Positions 41,501-50,861 of a stretch of DNA of 64,000 nucleotides are shown here, in pieces; positions within the stretch are counted from its first letter, which is position 1; each line of letters opens with the position of its first letter. A program made the translations under genes and the position numbers. A model generated the notes under the pieces. The model was given only the letters and a program-made list of their open reading frames with translations. It ran no database searches and was not told where the DNA came from. Source of the stretch: a virus; IMG/VR virus record IMGVR_UViG_3300034375_013346, positions 50,612-114,611 of that record. One strand, written 5' to 3'.

Positions 41501-44084
41501 TGTGGTATTCCCCGGTAGGTGTTTGTCCATAGGAAGAACTCCAAAGATCGAAATCAAGAGTCTTAAGATCAAAGAATGAAAATACACCGCTATAAGATTT
41601 AGCTACATCAAAAACCTTAAATCTAGAATCACTACCCAGATCTATCTTGATCTTCTGATTACTAAGATTAGCAACCAATAGGTCCTGGAATCCACCAAAA
41701 CCAGTTACAGTTCCCGAGGATGTAATGGGATCTTCAACGTATCTTGATATTGACTCAATCATACCTATTCCTCCAGTAACTCCAGTTCCCTCGTCTACCT
41801 CTATCCAGTAGTCTTTTTTAACCTTATCTGAGTCGTCTATACTAAAGGCCACACGACATAATGGATAATCAGTTCCACCTGAGAAATAAACAACTCCATT
41901 AGTTTCGGAAGCATCTACGCCTCCTATTTTGACGTATCCCTCACTACTGAAAGTCGAATATGGAGACCAATCGTTGGAATCTACATTAGGGGGATTATTA
42001 GGAGATGATGATGTAGCTGATGGTATACCGGTAGATTCCGTAACCTCATAATATTTTCCTGCATAGAAAACTATGTCACCTAGAGAGAAAGCGGATGTCC
42101 CATTCCAAACACCAGCATAGGAGCTATTAAATGAATCATAGTCCTCGTACAGAACTATAGAAAAATTCCTATTTAGGGAATATCCGGAAGATTTAGAGGC
42201 AATCACAACCGAATTATCTGAGGTTGCACAATCCCAGACAGAGGTATCTATCGACTTTACACATTCAGCAAAAGAGTCTGCAAAGTCGGTTTTTTTCCCG
42301 TCCATCCAATTGAAGTAATGGTAATCTCCAGAGTTATAAGCCTTCCCTTTACCCCATCCGAGAACGCTACCAGAAAAGTTCCCGCTTCGTATTAGATCAT
42401 ACCTCCCGCTATCTTCTGAATATGTGCCGTTGGGCCAAAATATCTTAAAAACAACCTCGGAGGGTAAATCAAGTTTTTTTAGAAATTCCACATAGGAATT
42501 AGCTTTACCCCTAGTCCTGGGTAAAATTCCTGCATAATTTCCTATAAGCTCGTCCGCCCCAGTAAAGTTAGACAAATTCACAGATTTATCAAAAACAACC
42601 AAGCTACCAGTACTTGCACCAGTATTACCCGTTATCCCAAAATCCCCATTGTAATAGGGACCATATTTGGCATATTCGGGAGTGTTATTACTCCATGTTT
42701 TATTAGAAGAAATATAGTTCTCTGTCCTTTTTAGAGAATAAAATTTATCTCTTTTGTCCGTGATATAGTATAACTTCTGAGGATCATTTACGTTAACATC
42801 ATAGGAACCCGGTATCCATCCACTGGCGCCTTCATAATATAATCTAACCCCACCGGTACTGCTCTGGAACTGTGGCTTATTATTATAGTAGTAACCCGTA
42901 TTATTTCTAGAAGGCTTAGGAAGATTCAGGTTATTGTTAGCGTCTTTGAACCTATAAAAATAATCACCATTCAGCCTAAATTCACCCAGGTCATTACGGG
43001 AAACATAAAATCCAAAATACCTATTTATAGTATAGAGATCGGAATCCTGGTCATTGAAAAGAAACTCCAAATTTAGGAGTGATGGTGATATGATCCCATT
43101 TCTAGAAAACCCAGAGGTTACATAATCTTCAAAATCCGACTGAATCATAGAATTAGGAGAGGAGAGATAATCATAGTAAAACTCACCAGACCTGGTATAA
43201 ACTCCATCTTTAATCGATACCCCATTATAATAGGTATACGTATTATTCTCAAGGGAAAAATCTATGGGGTTGTACTTAAATCCTGGATCATTCACTATAC
43301 CACGGATATAGCTTCCTATAAGTGTATCCTCCCTTAAGTCAAAGGTGGCTACTACAGAGCAATTTGGCAAAATCTTGCTGTTAAAAAATTCCTCCACATT
43401 ATCAACATCAGGCTGATATTTTAGCTCTGTCATTTCAACTACCTTTCCAGTCCCAGAAAGAACGGAGTACGTGGGGTAGTTATCAACACCAGTAAACATG
43501 TCATCAGCTACATAAGATATAGGATCACCGAAGTTATCGATCGAGTATGATATGGAAAAAGTCTGTGGGGAATCCGGGTCCTGCACAAGCTTGTATTCCT
43601 TTCCTACAACTATTGTCTCCTGGTTAGTGCTGTATGGATATGAGAGGGGTTCAGGAACCTTGAAGACAACAAAGAATTCCGGAAGCTCCTTCCTTAACCA
43701 AAGGGGCTGGAAATATCTAAAATTCTCGGTATAATTCCTATCTATTAAAGTGGAAGCACCCGATCCATAAAAGAAATCATACTGCAGATCAAAGTTATCT
43801 ACCGCTTTATTCTCACCGTCAGTAAACTTACCAACTTCAAAGATTATATCATTAGGAACCGCCCCTTCCTCGAAAAAATTATAAACATCCTTAGCGTATG
43901 GAAGATTACCAGTTACCTGATATTTCTTAAACCTTTGGGAGCTAAGGGTCGGGTTAGCATTAAATGAATTTAACCACACTCCCCCGGTGGAATCTAAAGT
44001 GATCTTGAGATTCCCAGTCAGGAGAGGATTGGTTCTAAGAACCCCGAAGGATGTATTATAGTCAAAGAGTTTTGGTGAAGACAT
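38559..44084 (-). CDS. Very large tail or fibre protein (1841 aa)
   Basis: The largest protein in the window. It is beta-rich, poor in cysteine and has no enzyme signature. The start KLFDYNTSFGVLRTNPLLTG is followed by long Asp/Tyr/Asn-rich strands. Short Gly/Thr stretches recur (GDFGITGNTGASTGSLVVF, GTGVTGGIGMIES, GGTGSLGLTGPGSF). The C-terminal third has a repeated FSIFLSSWDPGYYNLYSNSTT-like turn. It is a virion protein by size, composition and neighbours. No T4 protein is of this size at this place. Confidence 0.6.
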   Translation of the reverse strand: MSSPKLFDYNTSFGVLRTNPLLTGNLKITLDSTGGVWLNSFNANPTLSSQRFKKYQVTGNLPYAKDVYNFFEEGAVPNDIIFEVGKFTDGENKAVDNFDLQYDFFYGSGASTLIDRNYTENFRYFQPLWLRKELPEFFVVFKVPEPLSYPYSTNQETIVVGKEYKLVQDPDSPQTFSISYSIDNFGDPISYVADDMFTGVDNYPTYSVLSGTGKVVEMTELKYQPDVDNVEEFFNSKILPNCSVVATFDLREDTLIGSYIRGIVNDPGFKYNPIDFSLENNTYTYYNGVSIKDGVYTRSGEFYYDYLSSPNSMIQSDFEDYVTSGFSRNGIISPSLLNLEFLFNDQDSDLYTINRYFGFYVSRNDLGEFRLNGDYFYRFKDANNNLNLPKPSRNNTGYYYNNKPQFQSSTGGVRLYYEGASGWIPGSYDVNVNDPQKLYYITDKRDKFYSLKRTENYISSNKTWSNNTPEYAKYGPYYNGDFGITGNTGASTGSLVVFDKSVNLSNFTGADELIGNYAGILPRTRGKANSYVEFLKKLDLPSEVVFKIFWPNGTYSEDSGRYDLIRSGNFSGSVLGWGKGKAYNSGDYHYFNWMDGKKTDFADSFAECVKSIDTSVWDCATSDNSVVIASKSSGYSLNRNFSIVLYEDYDSFNSSYAGVWNGTSAFSLGDIVFYAGKYYEVTESTGIPSATSSSPNNPPNVDSNDWSPYSTFSSEGYVKIGGVDASETNGVVYFSGGTDYPLCRVAFSIDDSDKVKKDYWIEVDEGTGVTGGIGMIESISRYVEDPITSSGTVTGFGGFQDLLVANLSNQKIKIDLGSDSRFKVFDVAKSYSGVFSFFDLKTLDFDLWSSSYGQTPTGEYHRYFDLIPGVSGQIVENAKYLVMKGSVRVDRGLPSERVLGSGSAFIGSSVSIFYDEGIAIDGTPSVVVPAIFTQVFWDNPSTIYDVGSIKFEENLDAFDGFYGIQSIDSDEQVPSDENKGALFEYGKLESEYEYLRENYTQRRANRSKIVPYINKWGYFGGTDARGNSYRLNVSPAFSPTNFSPSFEREIPDPKYLTHEWMLLEGIPPGYPVDKINDQRNYLPGAVDLDLIQSADPSDYLYFSSFFTVDSLDYPSPYNSGDNFTKELFTPFFYNQATGYYDTVFRGVKMSLKRKSNVANPTTDSEKFISNYRGFEDYKFSAVLRVVDETPDTIQSPVSYEFIENTQQKSILFICNIVVNDYRAFNLNDPGPTGAFVDYTLLYSMVDKKKDLQIGVTAGVAGGLQLYGLSDVKLSSALDLSVVSPSSVTETTNPGFIYIIPNQSYDTDLREEINLIYPVGGTGSLGLTGPGSFDVPAISSKYPWPIGRSKNLVSFGPIGTNYEFDIPFAFSSPATVPIGSQSTYRGNPVFQIGGGVNNMAYIMRRISLSQISERVNSESQYISYTTYYWDEDTLSTKSRSNNFLMRLEKPTSFLRNSGLAPIKSYAGPQTLGQTEPTGYRISDGGRSYASDILRYAGSYEPLFDKVIRYKGDKGDTVTGYTAADLSYRNCTFAPEKKDFGLLKNLNYSKVDRGSNILSASEELPSGPVYPLIGQTPIDRKNFSIFLSSWDPGYYNLYSNSTTQTPVAGTRSMRENKSFLGSKMMQTPYLITSYTFITLEISRISGSTDIQLINDNARASVSQIQNIGPSNSNKGVGQLGTAFSSVDLQSVDEGIYPDVEVFWQKDDLNNKLVGSIRLDRILRRYLLNAGIDKVFVDNIISEYGVGDPNSIEDDINAYIDNNIAPIYQGITFDMYVKKTGTDLSSTEILLRGDLINPDRVRYRYYLNDNYRLTRRNSLSYTFELPLEAGSNYSTTFTFQIEKI

Positions 44085-44104
44085 ATTTTTCCCTTTATCC
44101 TATC

Positions 44105-47100
44105 TTATCCAATAATCCGTGAGGAAGTAAAGTTTGGAGAAGAAAGGGTATCATTTTTATATTTTCCGGTAACTTCAACGTCAAATGAGAATGGACTCTG
44201 GTTTTTAACCTGTATATCTATCCCCGCTTTTTTAGTGTATGTAATATTAGTTGGGTTACCATCAGCTCTAAATCCTCCTATATTACCAAGAGCATCCGTA
44301 GCTCTAAATTGAAATATGAGAGGTACATTTATGGAACCGGAAGAATCCGCTATATTCTTGGTAGCTAGTTGTGTTGACCCCTCGACCTGGATAAGAGATG
44401 CAGTTGGTGGTCCAAGAAAGAGGTAAGCACCACAAGTGTATCTCCCGATTAGATATAAATCATCCTCAGTAAATCCTAATTTCTGTGGGTACATACCATC
44501 ATCTCTAACTGAAGCTGTTGGGCCAGTCACAAAATCTTCAGAGACTTCCTGATACCCTAGCTGCATAAAGTTACTTGGTAGAGTTGTGTCGACATAGAAA
44601 TAATCAGATTGCCTGAAATACGGGTAAACTACCACATCGTTACTAAAATCTGGTTTAACTAGATTTTCAAAATCTATTCCAGAGCCGGTATTTAGAATAG
44701 GGTGATTCTTATGTATACAGAACTCCGAAAGTGTTCCATTGCCAGCTGGGGTGTATGATCCGGTACTTCCGCTATATGTTCCATTCCAAACGTTAGCATT
44801 CGTACCAGAAGCTGTGGGGACTGAAGCAACCACGGGATCGAAGGGCAAAAGCTGGCTTCCATTCCTAGGTAAACCGTCCGTGTCCCCAGTATATGCATAT
44901 GAAGAATTAAAAGCGGATGGCTGGATATAGAGGTCGTTGTCTAGACCTACACTCCTCCATCTGGGATATAAATACTGGCTACTCGAATTACCCGAAGCAT
45001 ACGGTGGTGCCTGCCTGAATAATTGAAAAGAGGTATCAGTAGCCAGGGATGAACCTGGAACAACAATGTCCGACGGATTGAGTGATGTGATGGATATAGG
45101 AACCTCACCATATCTTAAATTTGTGCTGTATCCGGAAGGAAGAGGATAAGTACTATCAGTTCCTGCCAAAACACTTAATCCACCGGGCAAAATGGAGGAA
45201 AGTTCCAGCACACCCGCAGAAGAATTACTGATCCGGATCTCATAGATAGAGGAAGCTATTTTACCAGCGTCCCCACCAGCTGTAGTTGGTGTTTCATATA
45301 TCTGATTATAGAAACCTCCACTAATCTTGATAGTCGATCCATTCTCCACAATCTGAGAATTACCCGACGAGTCAACAATTGAGACCTCCAGAATTCCTGC
45401 TGCACTGGTGAGTCTTGCACTCAATGAGTTAATTTGGTCCTGTAACTCTGTTATCTTTCTGAGTAGATCAACCGGACTCCCTGAGCTATCATAGAATCCA
45501 CTCGCAATCGAGTCGGATCCGAGATAATAAACCTTATCACCCGTTGTGAACTGTTGAGAAAGAAGGCCATCGATTCCTTTTGAGGAAAGATCCTGTTGAA
45601 CCTGTAAAACTGCAGCATCCTTAAGGTTGTTATTCATATTAGCAGCAGTACTTTGTGTACTCGCATCCTCAGGAAAAGCTATAATTACAGATTCACTAAA
45701 ATCAGACATTGCAGGATTATCTGGCCACCCTGCTTCAGAGATGGATCTTATTCTGACCTCCACCCTCTCTCCCTTAGTTATGGGAATATCAAGCTGATTT
45801 ATATTTATATTATCAGCATTATCTGGCTGCTCCTCGACCCATACGTATGTTCCAGTATTGGGGTCATATACTTTTTGTCTGATCTCACTCTTTATCTCAT
45901 TCCAATTGGAAAAAGCCCCGGTTTTCTCCTGTCCGTTTTCATCAACATAGTTAATCTGATCCACTGCTGGGGAAGCCCCAGAATCGCTAAGATACCTGTA
46001 TTGTATCAGGAATTGTATAACATTCTGAGGACCAGTTAGAGGGCTATCCTTAGCTGCAGGCATTGCCCAAAACCCCCTGGCCCTATATTTCGGAGCCACT
46101 GAAATTTGAGGGGTGGATTCGGATAAAGTTGTTATATCAGAAACAACGGAAGTCAGCAATTGCTGTTTCTGCACCCTTTGTTCGGTAAGGGAGATTAAAC
46201 TAGCTTGTTGCGATTGATTAGAATTACCTGTTGTTCTAGAGGAGTTAGCACGCGAAATCGCATTAGAAGACCCAAGAACGGCAGAATTAGAAGCACTGTT
46301 GATTGAAGATCTCACTCTCGAGATGGAATTATCTATCTGGGATATTTCGCTCTGGAGTGTAGACTTTAGGGCAACCTTTTCATTCAAAGTTTGAACATCC
46401 GTTCCCTGAGTTAACTGCTTGTTTATCTGTACTACCTTGAAGTTGCTCGCAGATAAAACCGGTGGGTTGGGAAGCTCAGCATTAATAGCTGCTATTTTTT
46501 TCTCCTTAGCCATTCCTAGGAAAATTTGTCCTATATCAGCCACGTTACTTAGGTAAAACTGCTCTAGAGTTCTAACCCCAGATTGTGTATTTATATTGAG
46601 ATTATTACTAAAGAAAATTATACCAGTAGACCAGGTAGATCCGACTATATTATAGTTGTCGTCGATCTTTTTAAAGAATATTCCCTGTCTCTCGTCAAAT
46701 CCAATATTAACCTGTATAGTTCTCTCACTAAATTGAGTGGAAAGGAGAGTCAGAGTGTCACTTCCTATTTCTATAGGCTGATAGCCAGAAGTCCTTTTTA
46801 ACTGTACAGAAGTTTCCTCTATATTTACACTCGTTATACGGTATCTAGAACCATCAGCGGTTAGGAGGGTATCACCGACTCTCAATGTCTTACCGTCGGT
46901 TACATTAGTGGATGTATCCGTGTAATTTACCGTGGTAAGCTTATAATTTCTCCTTGTTTCCTCAGTGGATCTGCCATTAGCATCAGTAAGGGTCACAACA
47001 TCATCATAAAATGATATCACGCCGAAATTACCCTTGTTCCTGATGGTCCTAAGTGGAAGATCTATATTATCCTCATCGATAAAATATAATATTCCAGCAT

Positions 47101-47665
47101 CATCCAGGGCTTCTATAAATGCCTCCTCGGTTAGATCGTTTCGTCCGCTTAAAGACTGATCAAAGTAATTTTTCTTCTCCTCAGTATCGGTGTTTGCTAT
47201 GATCCTCTTTACTCTTACCCGATCTGCATCATCCTCGATCTGACCAGTAACATCTACAGTTATGTACAGAAGAGGAGTTAGAAAACTCTCAAAGAACCAG
47301 TTGTCCCTAGTATCAAAAGTGCTAGGAACCTGCAAGTTTTGGAGAGGTGTAGGATCCTTCACCGGCTGGGATTTATAAACCTGGGAATATGTGCCATCAG
47401 GGTTTCTAACAGTAGCAAAGTTATCACCTAATCCAGCCAAAGATTGTATATTGGAATCTAATCTTTGTATTTGAGATCTGAGATATCCATAGCCTGGCAG
47501 ATTGGCAAAAGAGGGTAATCCATCCTCGTCCAAAACCTCTATCTGCACACTATCGCTGGTCGATGTTGCTACCTCGTTTAGTCCATTTATTATTTCTATG
47601 GAATTCTTCTGAAGTCTTAAAAACTGAGCTACTAAAGAGCTAATTGAATTTTGTGTAGATGCCAT
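44105..47665 (-). CDS. Large tail or baseplate protein with coiled-coil middle (1186 aa)
   Basis: The N-terminal 100 residues are helical (LVAQFLRLQKNSIEIINGL). Residues about 420-520 form a Ser/Gln-rich coiled coil (VALKSTLQSEISQIDNSISR, LTEQRVQKQQLLTSVVSDI). The C-terminal half is beta-rich with a segment about residues 640-680 (ITKGERVEVRIRSISEAGWPD) that looks like a fibronectin type III strand pair. No enzyme motif. Stop and start of neighbours are 12-20 bases apart, so it belongs to the tail operon. Confidence 0.6.
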   Translation of the reverse strand: MASTQNSISSLVAQFLRLQKNSIEIINGLNEVATSTSDSVQIEVLDEDGLPSFANLPGYGYLRSQIQRLDSNIQSLAGLGDNFATVRNPDGTYSQVYKSQPVKDPTPLQNLQVPSTFDTRDNWFFESFLTPLLYITVDVTGQIEDDADRVRVKRIIANTDTEEKKNYFDQSLSGRNDLTEEAFIEALDDAGILYFIDEDNIDLPLRTIRNKGNFGVISFYDDVVTLTDANGRSTEETRRNYKLTTVNYTDTSTNVTDGKTLRVGDTLLTADGSRYRITSVNIEETSVQLKRTSGYQPIEIGSDTLTLLSTQFSERTIQVNIGFDERQGIFFKKIDDNYNIVGSTWSTGIIFFSNNLNINTQSGVRTLEQFYLSNVADIGQIFLGMAKEKKIAAINAELPNPPVLSASNFKVVQINKQLTQGTDVQTLNEKVALKSTLQSEISQIDNSISRVRSSINSASNSAVLGSSNAISRANSSRTTGNSNQSQQASLISLTEQRVQKQQLLTSVVSDITTLSESTPQISVAPKYRARGFWAMPAAKDSPLTGPQNVIQFLIQYRYLSDSGASPAVDQINYVDENGQEKTGAFSNWNEIKSEIRQKVYDPNTGTYVWVEEQPDNADNININQLDIPITKGERVEVRIRSISEAGWPDNPAMSDFSESVIIAFPEDASTQSTAANMNNNLKDAAVLQVQQDLSSKGIDGLLSQQFTTGDKVYYLGSDSIASGFYDSSGSPVDLLRKITELQDQINSLSARLTSAAGILEVSIVDSSGNSQIVENGSTIKISGGFYNQIYETPTTAGGDAGKIASSIYEIRISNSSAGVLELSSILPGGLSVLAGTDSTYPLPSGYSTNLRYGEVPISITSLNPSDIVVPGSSLATDTSFQLFRQAPPYASGNSSSQYLYPRWRSVGLDNDLYIQPSAFNSSYAYTGDTDGLPRNGSQLLPFDPVVASVPTASGTNANVWNGTYSGSTGSYTPAGNGTLSEFCIHKNHPILNTGSGIDFENLVKPDFSNDVVVYPYFRQSDYFYVDTTLPSNFMQLGYQEVSEDFVTGPTASVRDDGMYPQKLGFTEDDLYLIGRYTCGAYLFLGPPTASLIQVEGSTQLATKNIADSSGSINVPLIFQFRATDALGNIGGFRADGNPTNITYTKKAGIDIQVKNQSPFSFDVEVTGKYKNDTLSSPNFTSSRIIG

Positions 47666-47681
47666 TTTTTACTTTAAAATT

Positions 47682-49892
47682 TTACCCATTGTTAGTTAAA
47701 CTTTTTCCTATTATGTCGGCTTGAAAAACCAAGTTGTCTGGATCGACACAAACAATGTCTATCACAGGCAGATAGTCATAGGTGCTAACATCCGAATCAA
47801 CTAGAGAAATTATCAACGACGAGTAGCTAACCCCGCTAGGGTTCGACAGTGGATATCTACCGGCAGCGTCAGTAAGGAAGGTTATGTTGAAATCCCCGGG
47901 TATAATCTGATCGCCGAAGCTAAATCTCATAACCTGACCCCTTTGCCATCTAGAGGTAAGATCACTCACCTGTATAACAAGATCTGATGAGAGAGTAATA
48001 GGAACCCCGTCATTAACGTGTTTCAAGTAGTTTGTGTAATTAACCAGCGTAACCACATTCGGGGAGGAGTTTTGTAAAGTTACTGTGCCAAGATTAGATC
48101 CGATATTAAAATCCTGATTGTTATTGGATATAGTGACCTGATCCGGAACACTTCTATCTACGATAACACCAGATCCCTGTTTTATGCCATCAAGATTATA
48201 TGAAATCTCAACTGAGGTCTCATTATTAACTATGGCTCTTATAAGCTCGTAGTTCTGATTTATTAGAGACATAACAGCTTGAGTATTGTTAAAAAGGGCC
48301 TGATTGGAAGCATAGGAGCTTTCCAGGGAAGCTATTCTCCTATCTAGATTGGCAGTTGTATCGGTAGAAAGAGTGAGATTCTCTAGATTAGAAACTCTGT
48401 TCTCCAGTTGGGTGTAAGTGGAAGCACTGTTGTTCAGGGTAGAGGAAGCATCCTGAAGAACGTTCATGGCATCCATGAACATGGTCAAGGAAAAAGGTGA
48501 ATAATCGTTTATAGCCTGTTCTACCCCGGTCTGGTCAATATCTACATCGAACTTGATATTAAGTTTTAAACCATAGGAATTTCCATTGAGTTTGGATACA
48601 ACATTTGGTTTAAATTTCTTAAATGCTGGTATACTGTATATGTCAGAACCGACAGACTGGACATCATCCAAAAATAATACCCCATATAAATTAGTAGCGG
48701 AATCCGAAGGTACTGCAGGATCATAAACATCATAATAAATCAAGACACAATTAAAATCGAAATCCTCAGATATGGAGGTGGAATTAAACTCCTCTATGGT
48801 GCTTATGGAAGCGTCATCCACGACCTGCTTATACGAGTCAGGGTCGAAGTCTATACCAATGGAATCTAATCTGGTTCTAACATATTTCTGGAATCCCGCA
48901 CCTCCAGTAGCTCCACTATATGATTTGGAAAGTATCTGGGAAGTAGTATCGGTAAATGAGGAATCACTAAAATAAGTATTAGCGGTATCTCTTGGGCTAT
49001 ACCAATTTCCATCACCAGTAGCCCCATCTGAGGTATCCTCAAAGGTTACCGTGGGTGATCCCAAGACATCATCATCAAAAATGGCTAAGTTGGTAAGTCC
49101 GCTTGGATTTAATTCGTCATATGCTCTACCAGTCAGATACTCGGTATCTAAGGGATCCGAGGGACTGTTGGTCCACTGGTAATCAGGATAATAATTACTA
49201 TCAACCACATTCTTAAATAGAACAGTTGGAGTGTTACCGTCCTTGGTAGGTACATGCACATATACTTCCGAATATGTGTTATTGTTATTTTTAACCGAGT
49301 TAACTATATCAAGATTCCCTATGTATTGAACAACTCTATTATAAGTGGATCCAGTTAAACCATAAGATCCAGTCCCACCAGAAGGGTCCCCCTCAACGTA
49401 CCTCTTTTGTGTAACCGGGAGGGAATCAACTACAGTGACCGTATTTTGGTCTAGTGCTGAAACCACCTGATCGCTAGAAGCAGGCTGGAATCTAATAGCC
49501 CCGAGTTCTTTTAGCCACTTAAAGAATACTCTCTCAGAAACATTCTGCTTTAAATCCGAGTCATATACATCAGAACTAAGGATGGTGGTCTCCAAATTTA
49601 AACAGTAGCTTTGAAAGCTCTGCGAAAAGTCGATATTAGCATTACCTGTAATAATTTTACCAGCGCTAGTAGCCTTGTCCAAGAAAGCACCATCAGGTGC
49701 GTTCAGTTTAATGGAGTTTCCGAGGGGATCTCCGGAATTTATTTGCGGTATATCGAGTAGAGCAAATTTAGAAAACTTAAATTTGTTTACCGAATTATTA
49801 AACGTAAAGGATAAATCCTCCGCAGCAGAAGAGAAGGCGTAAAACGTTCCGCCCTGTACTTGTAGAGGCCTTATAAAAGGTGTTTTTGCCAT
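47682..49892 (-). CDS. Tail or fibre protein (736 aa)
   Basis: Starts FIRPLQVQGGTFYAFSSAAEDL, a phrase repeated in tail proteins that display a trimeric head. It has Gly/Thr stretches (GGTGSYGLTGST, SYSGATGGAGF) and a coiled-coil stretch about residues 490-560 (TQLENRVSNLENLTLSTDTT). The C-terminal part is beta-rich. No enzyme motif. Confidence 0.6.
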   Translation of the reverse strand: MAKTPFIRPLQVQGGTFYAFSSAAEDLSFTFNNSVNKFKFSKFALLDIPQINSGDPLGNSIKLNAPDGAFLDKATSAGKIITGNANIDFSQSFQSYCLNLETTILSSDVYDSDLKQNVSERVFFKWLKELGAIRFQPASSDQVVSALDQNTVTVVDSLPVTQKRYVEGDPSGGTGSYGLTGSTYNRVVQYIGNLDIVNSVKNNNNTYSEVYVHVPTKDGNTPTVLFKNVVDSNYYPDYQWTNSPSDPLDTEYLTGRAYDELNPSGLTNLAIFDDDVLGSPTVTFEDTSDGATGDGNWYSPRDTANTYFSDSSFTDTTSQILSKSYSGATGGAGFQKYVRTRLDSIGIDFDPDSYKQVVDDASISTIEEFNSTSISEDFDFNCVLIYYDVYDPAVPSDSATNLYGVLFLDDVQSVGSDIYSIPAFKKFKPNVVSKLNGNSYGLKLNIKFDVDIDQTGVEQAINDYSPFSLTMFMDAMNVLQDASSTLNNSASTYTQLENRVSNLENLTLSTDTTANLDRRIASLESSYASNQALFNNTQAVMSLINQNYELIRAIVNNETSVEISYNLDGIKQGSGVIVDRSVPDQVTISNNNQDFNIGSNLGTVTLQNSSPNVVTLVNYTNYLKHVNDGVPITLSSDLVIQVSDLTSRWQRGQVMRFSFGDQIIPGDFNITFLTDAAGRYPLSNPSGVSYSSLIISLVDSDVSTYDYLPVIDIVCVDPDNLVFQADIIGKSLTNNG

Positions 49893-49912
49893 CTATCTTT
49901 GCTTTTTTATTA

Positions 49913-50794
49913 TTACCAGGTCATATTAGTAGATCCGAGTACTACCCACGATCCTTCCTGATTTCCGGTGCCTTTACCAATTCTAGGCTCCCACTGGAGC
50001 TGAATTGATGATTGATAAGGTTTGCCACCATCTACGGTAATTCCGGTAGACGGGAATTCCCCGTAACTGCTAACCGTGTTAAATCCGGTATATGCTGAAC
50101 TTTGTACACCAGTTTTAATACTTCCCGATGTATTATCAGTGTTCACTATGGTTACTCTTAAACCAGCAGGGAGATTGGATGCAGTTCCACCTGTCGTACC
50201 TACGCTTAAATAAAGGCCAGAGCTACAACTAGCATAAATTACATCTTCTAGTCCCGTAATAGCATATGGTGTTCCTGAGGTAGTCGTTATTCCACCCCCA
50301 CCAGTGGCAGAATTAGGGAATGCAGTTCCTGCAGTGATGCCGGGGGATACCGTGGTGTTCTGACTCCTGATGTTACCAGTTAGATACCCATAAGTTAATG
50401 AAGAATTTAGAGAGGAAGCTCCATTTAAATTGGTAGAACCAGAGAAAGTTGTTGTTCCGCTCTGATTTAAGTTACCCGACAGAGTGAAGGTACCGCTACC
50501 TGTCAGGGTTGTAGTGCTAATGCTTTGGAAACTACCAGCTCCAGTGGATGTTATCTGTGCTAGTGCTGTTCCCCCGCTTGGGATCGTGATTGAATCGAAT
50601 TTACCAGTCTTCGCTGATATTCTCCCAGTGGATGCATTTGTAAGATCCAATATACCATTGGTTGAATCTATACCAAAGGTGTTATTGTATGCATTAATCC
50701 AATTCTCCAATAATAGAAAATTAGAATTAAGTGTTGTCCTTGAGGAAGAAATCGAGTCAGATCCTAGAATCGTTGTTGTGCTTACTGTGGCCAT
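49913..50794 (-). CDS. Fibre protein (293 aa)
   Basis: The ATG at 50794 (MATVSTTTILGSDSISSSRT) is preferred to 50851 because it lies close to the other tail genes' leader spacing and because the longer frame runs into the divergent promoter region. The sequence is Ser/Thr/Gly-rich, with short beta repeats (GTFTLSGNLNQSGTTTFSGS) typical of fibre shafts, and a C-terminal ITVDGGKPYQSSIQLQWEP segment. It is the last minus-strand gene before the plus-strand island. Confidence 0.6.
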   Translation of the reverse strand: MATVSTTTILGSDSISSSRTTLNSNFLLLENWINAYNNTFGIDSTNGILDLTNASTGRISAKTGKFDSITIPSGGTALAQITSTGAGSFQSISTTTLTGSGTFTLSGNLNQSGTTTFSGSTNLNGASSLNSSLTYGYLTGNIRSQNTTVSPGITAGTAFPNSATGGGGITTTSGTPYAITGLEDVIYASCSSGLYLSVGTTGGTASNLPAGLRVTIVNTDNTSGSIKTGVQSSAYTGFNTVSSYGEFPSTGITVDGGKPYQSSIQLQWEPRIGKGTGNQEGSWVVLGSTNMTW

Positions 50795-50828
50795 TTGATG
50801 TAAATTTTTTGATTTCCTTAGTTTTGAA

Positions 50829-50837
50829 ATATATATC
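50829..50837 (-). promoter_or_regulatory. Promoter-like element GATATATAT in the divergent gap
   Basis: On the minus strand it reads GTGATATATATTTC, 34 bases before the start of the fibre gene at 50794. Confidence 0.4.
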
Positions 50838-50861
50838 ACATCCATTTTCAAACTCTAAAAT

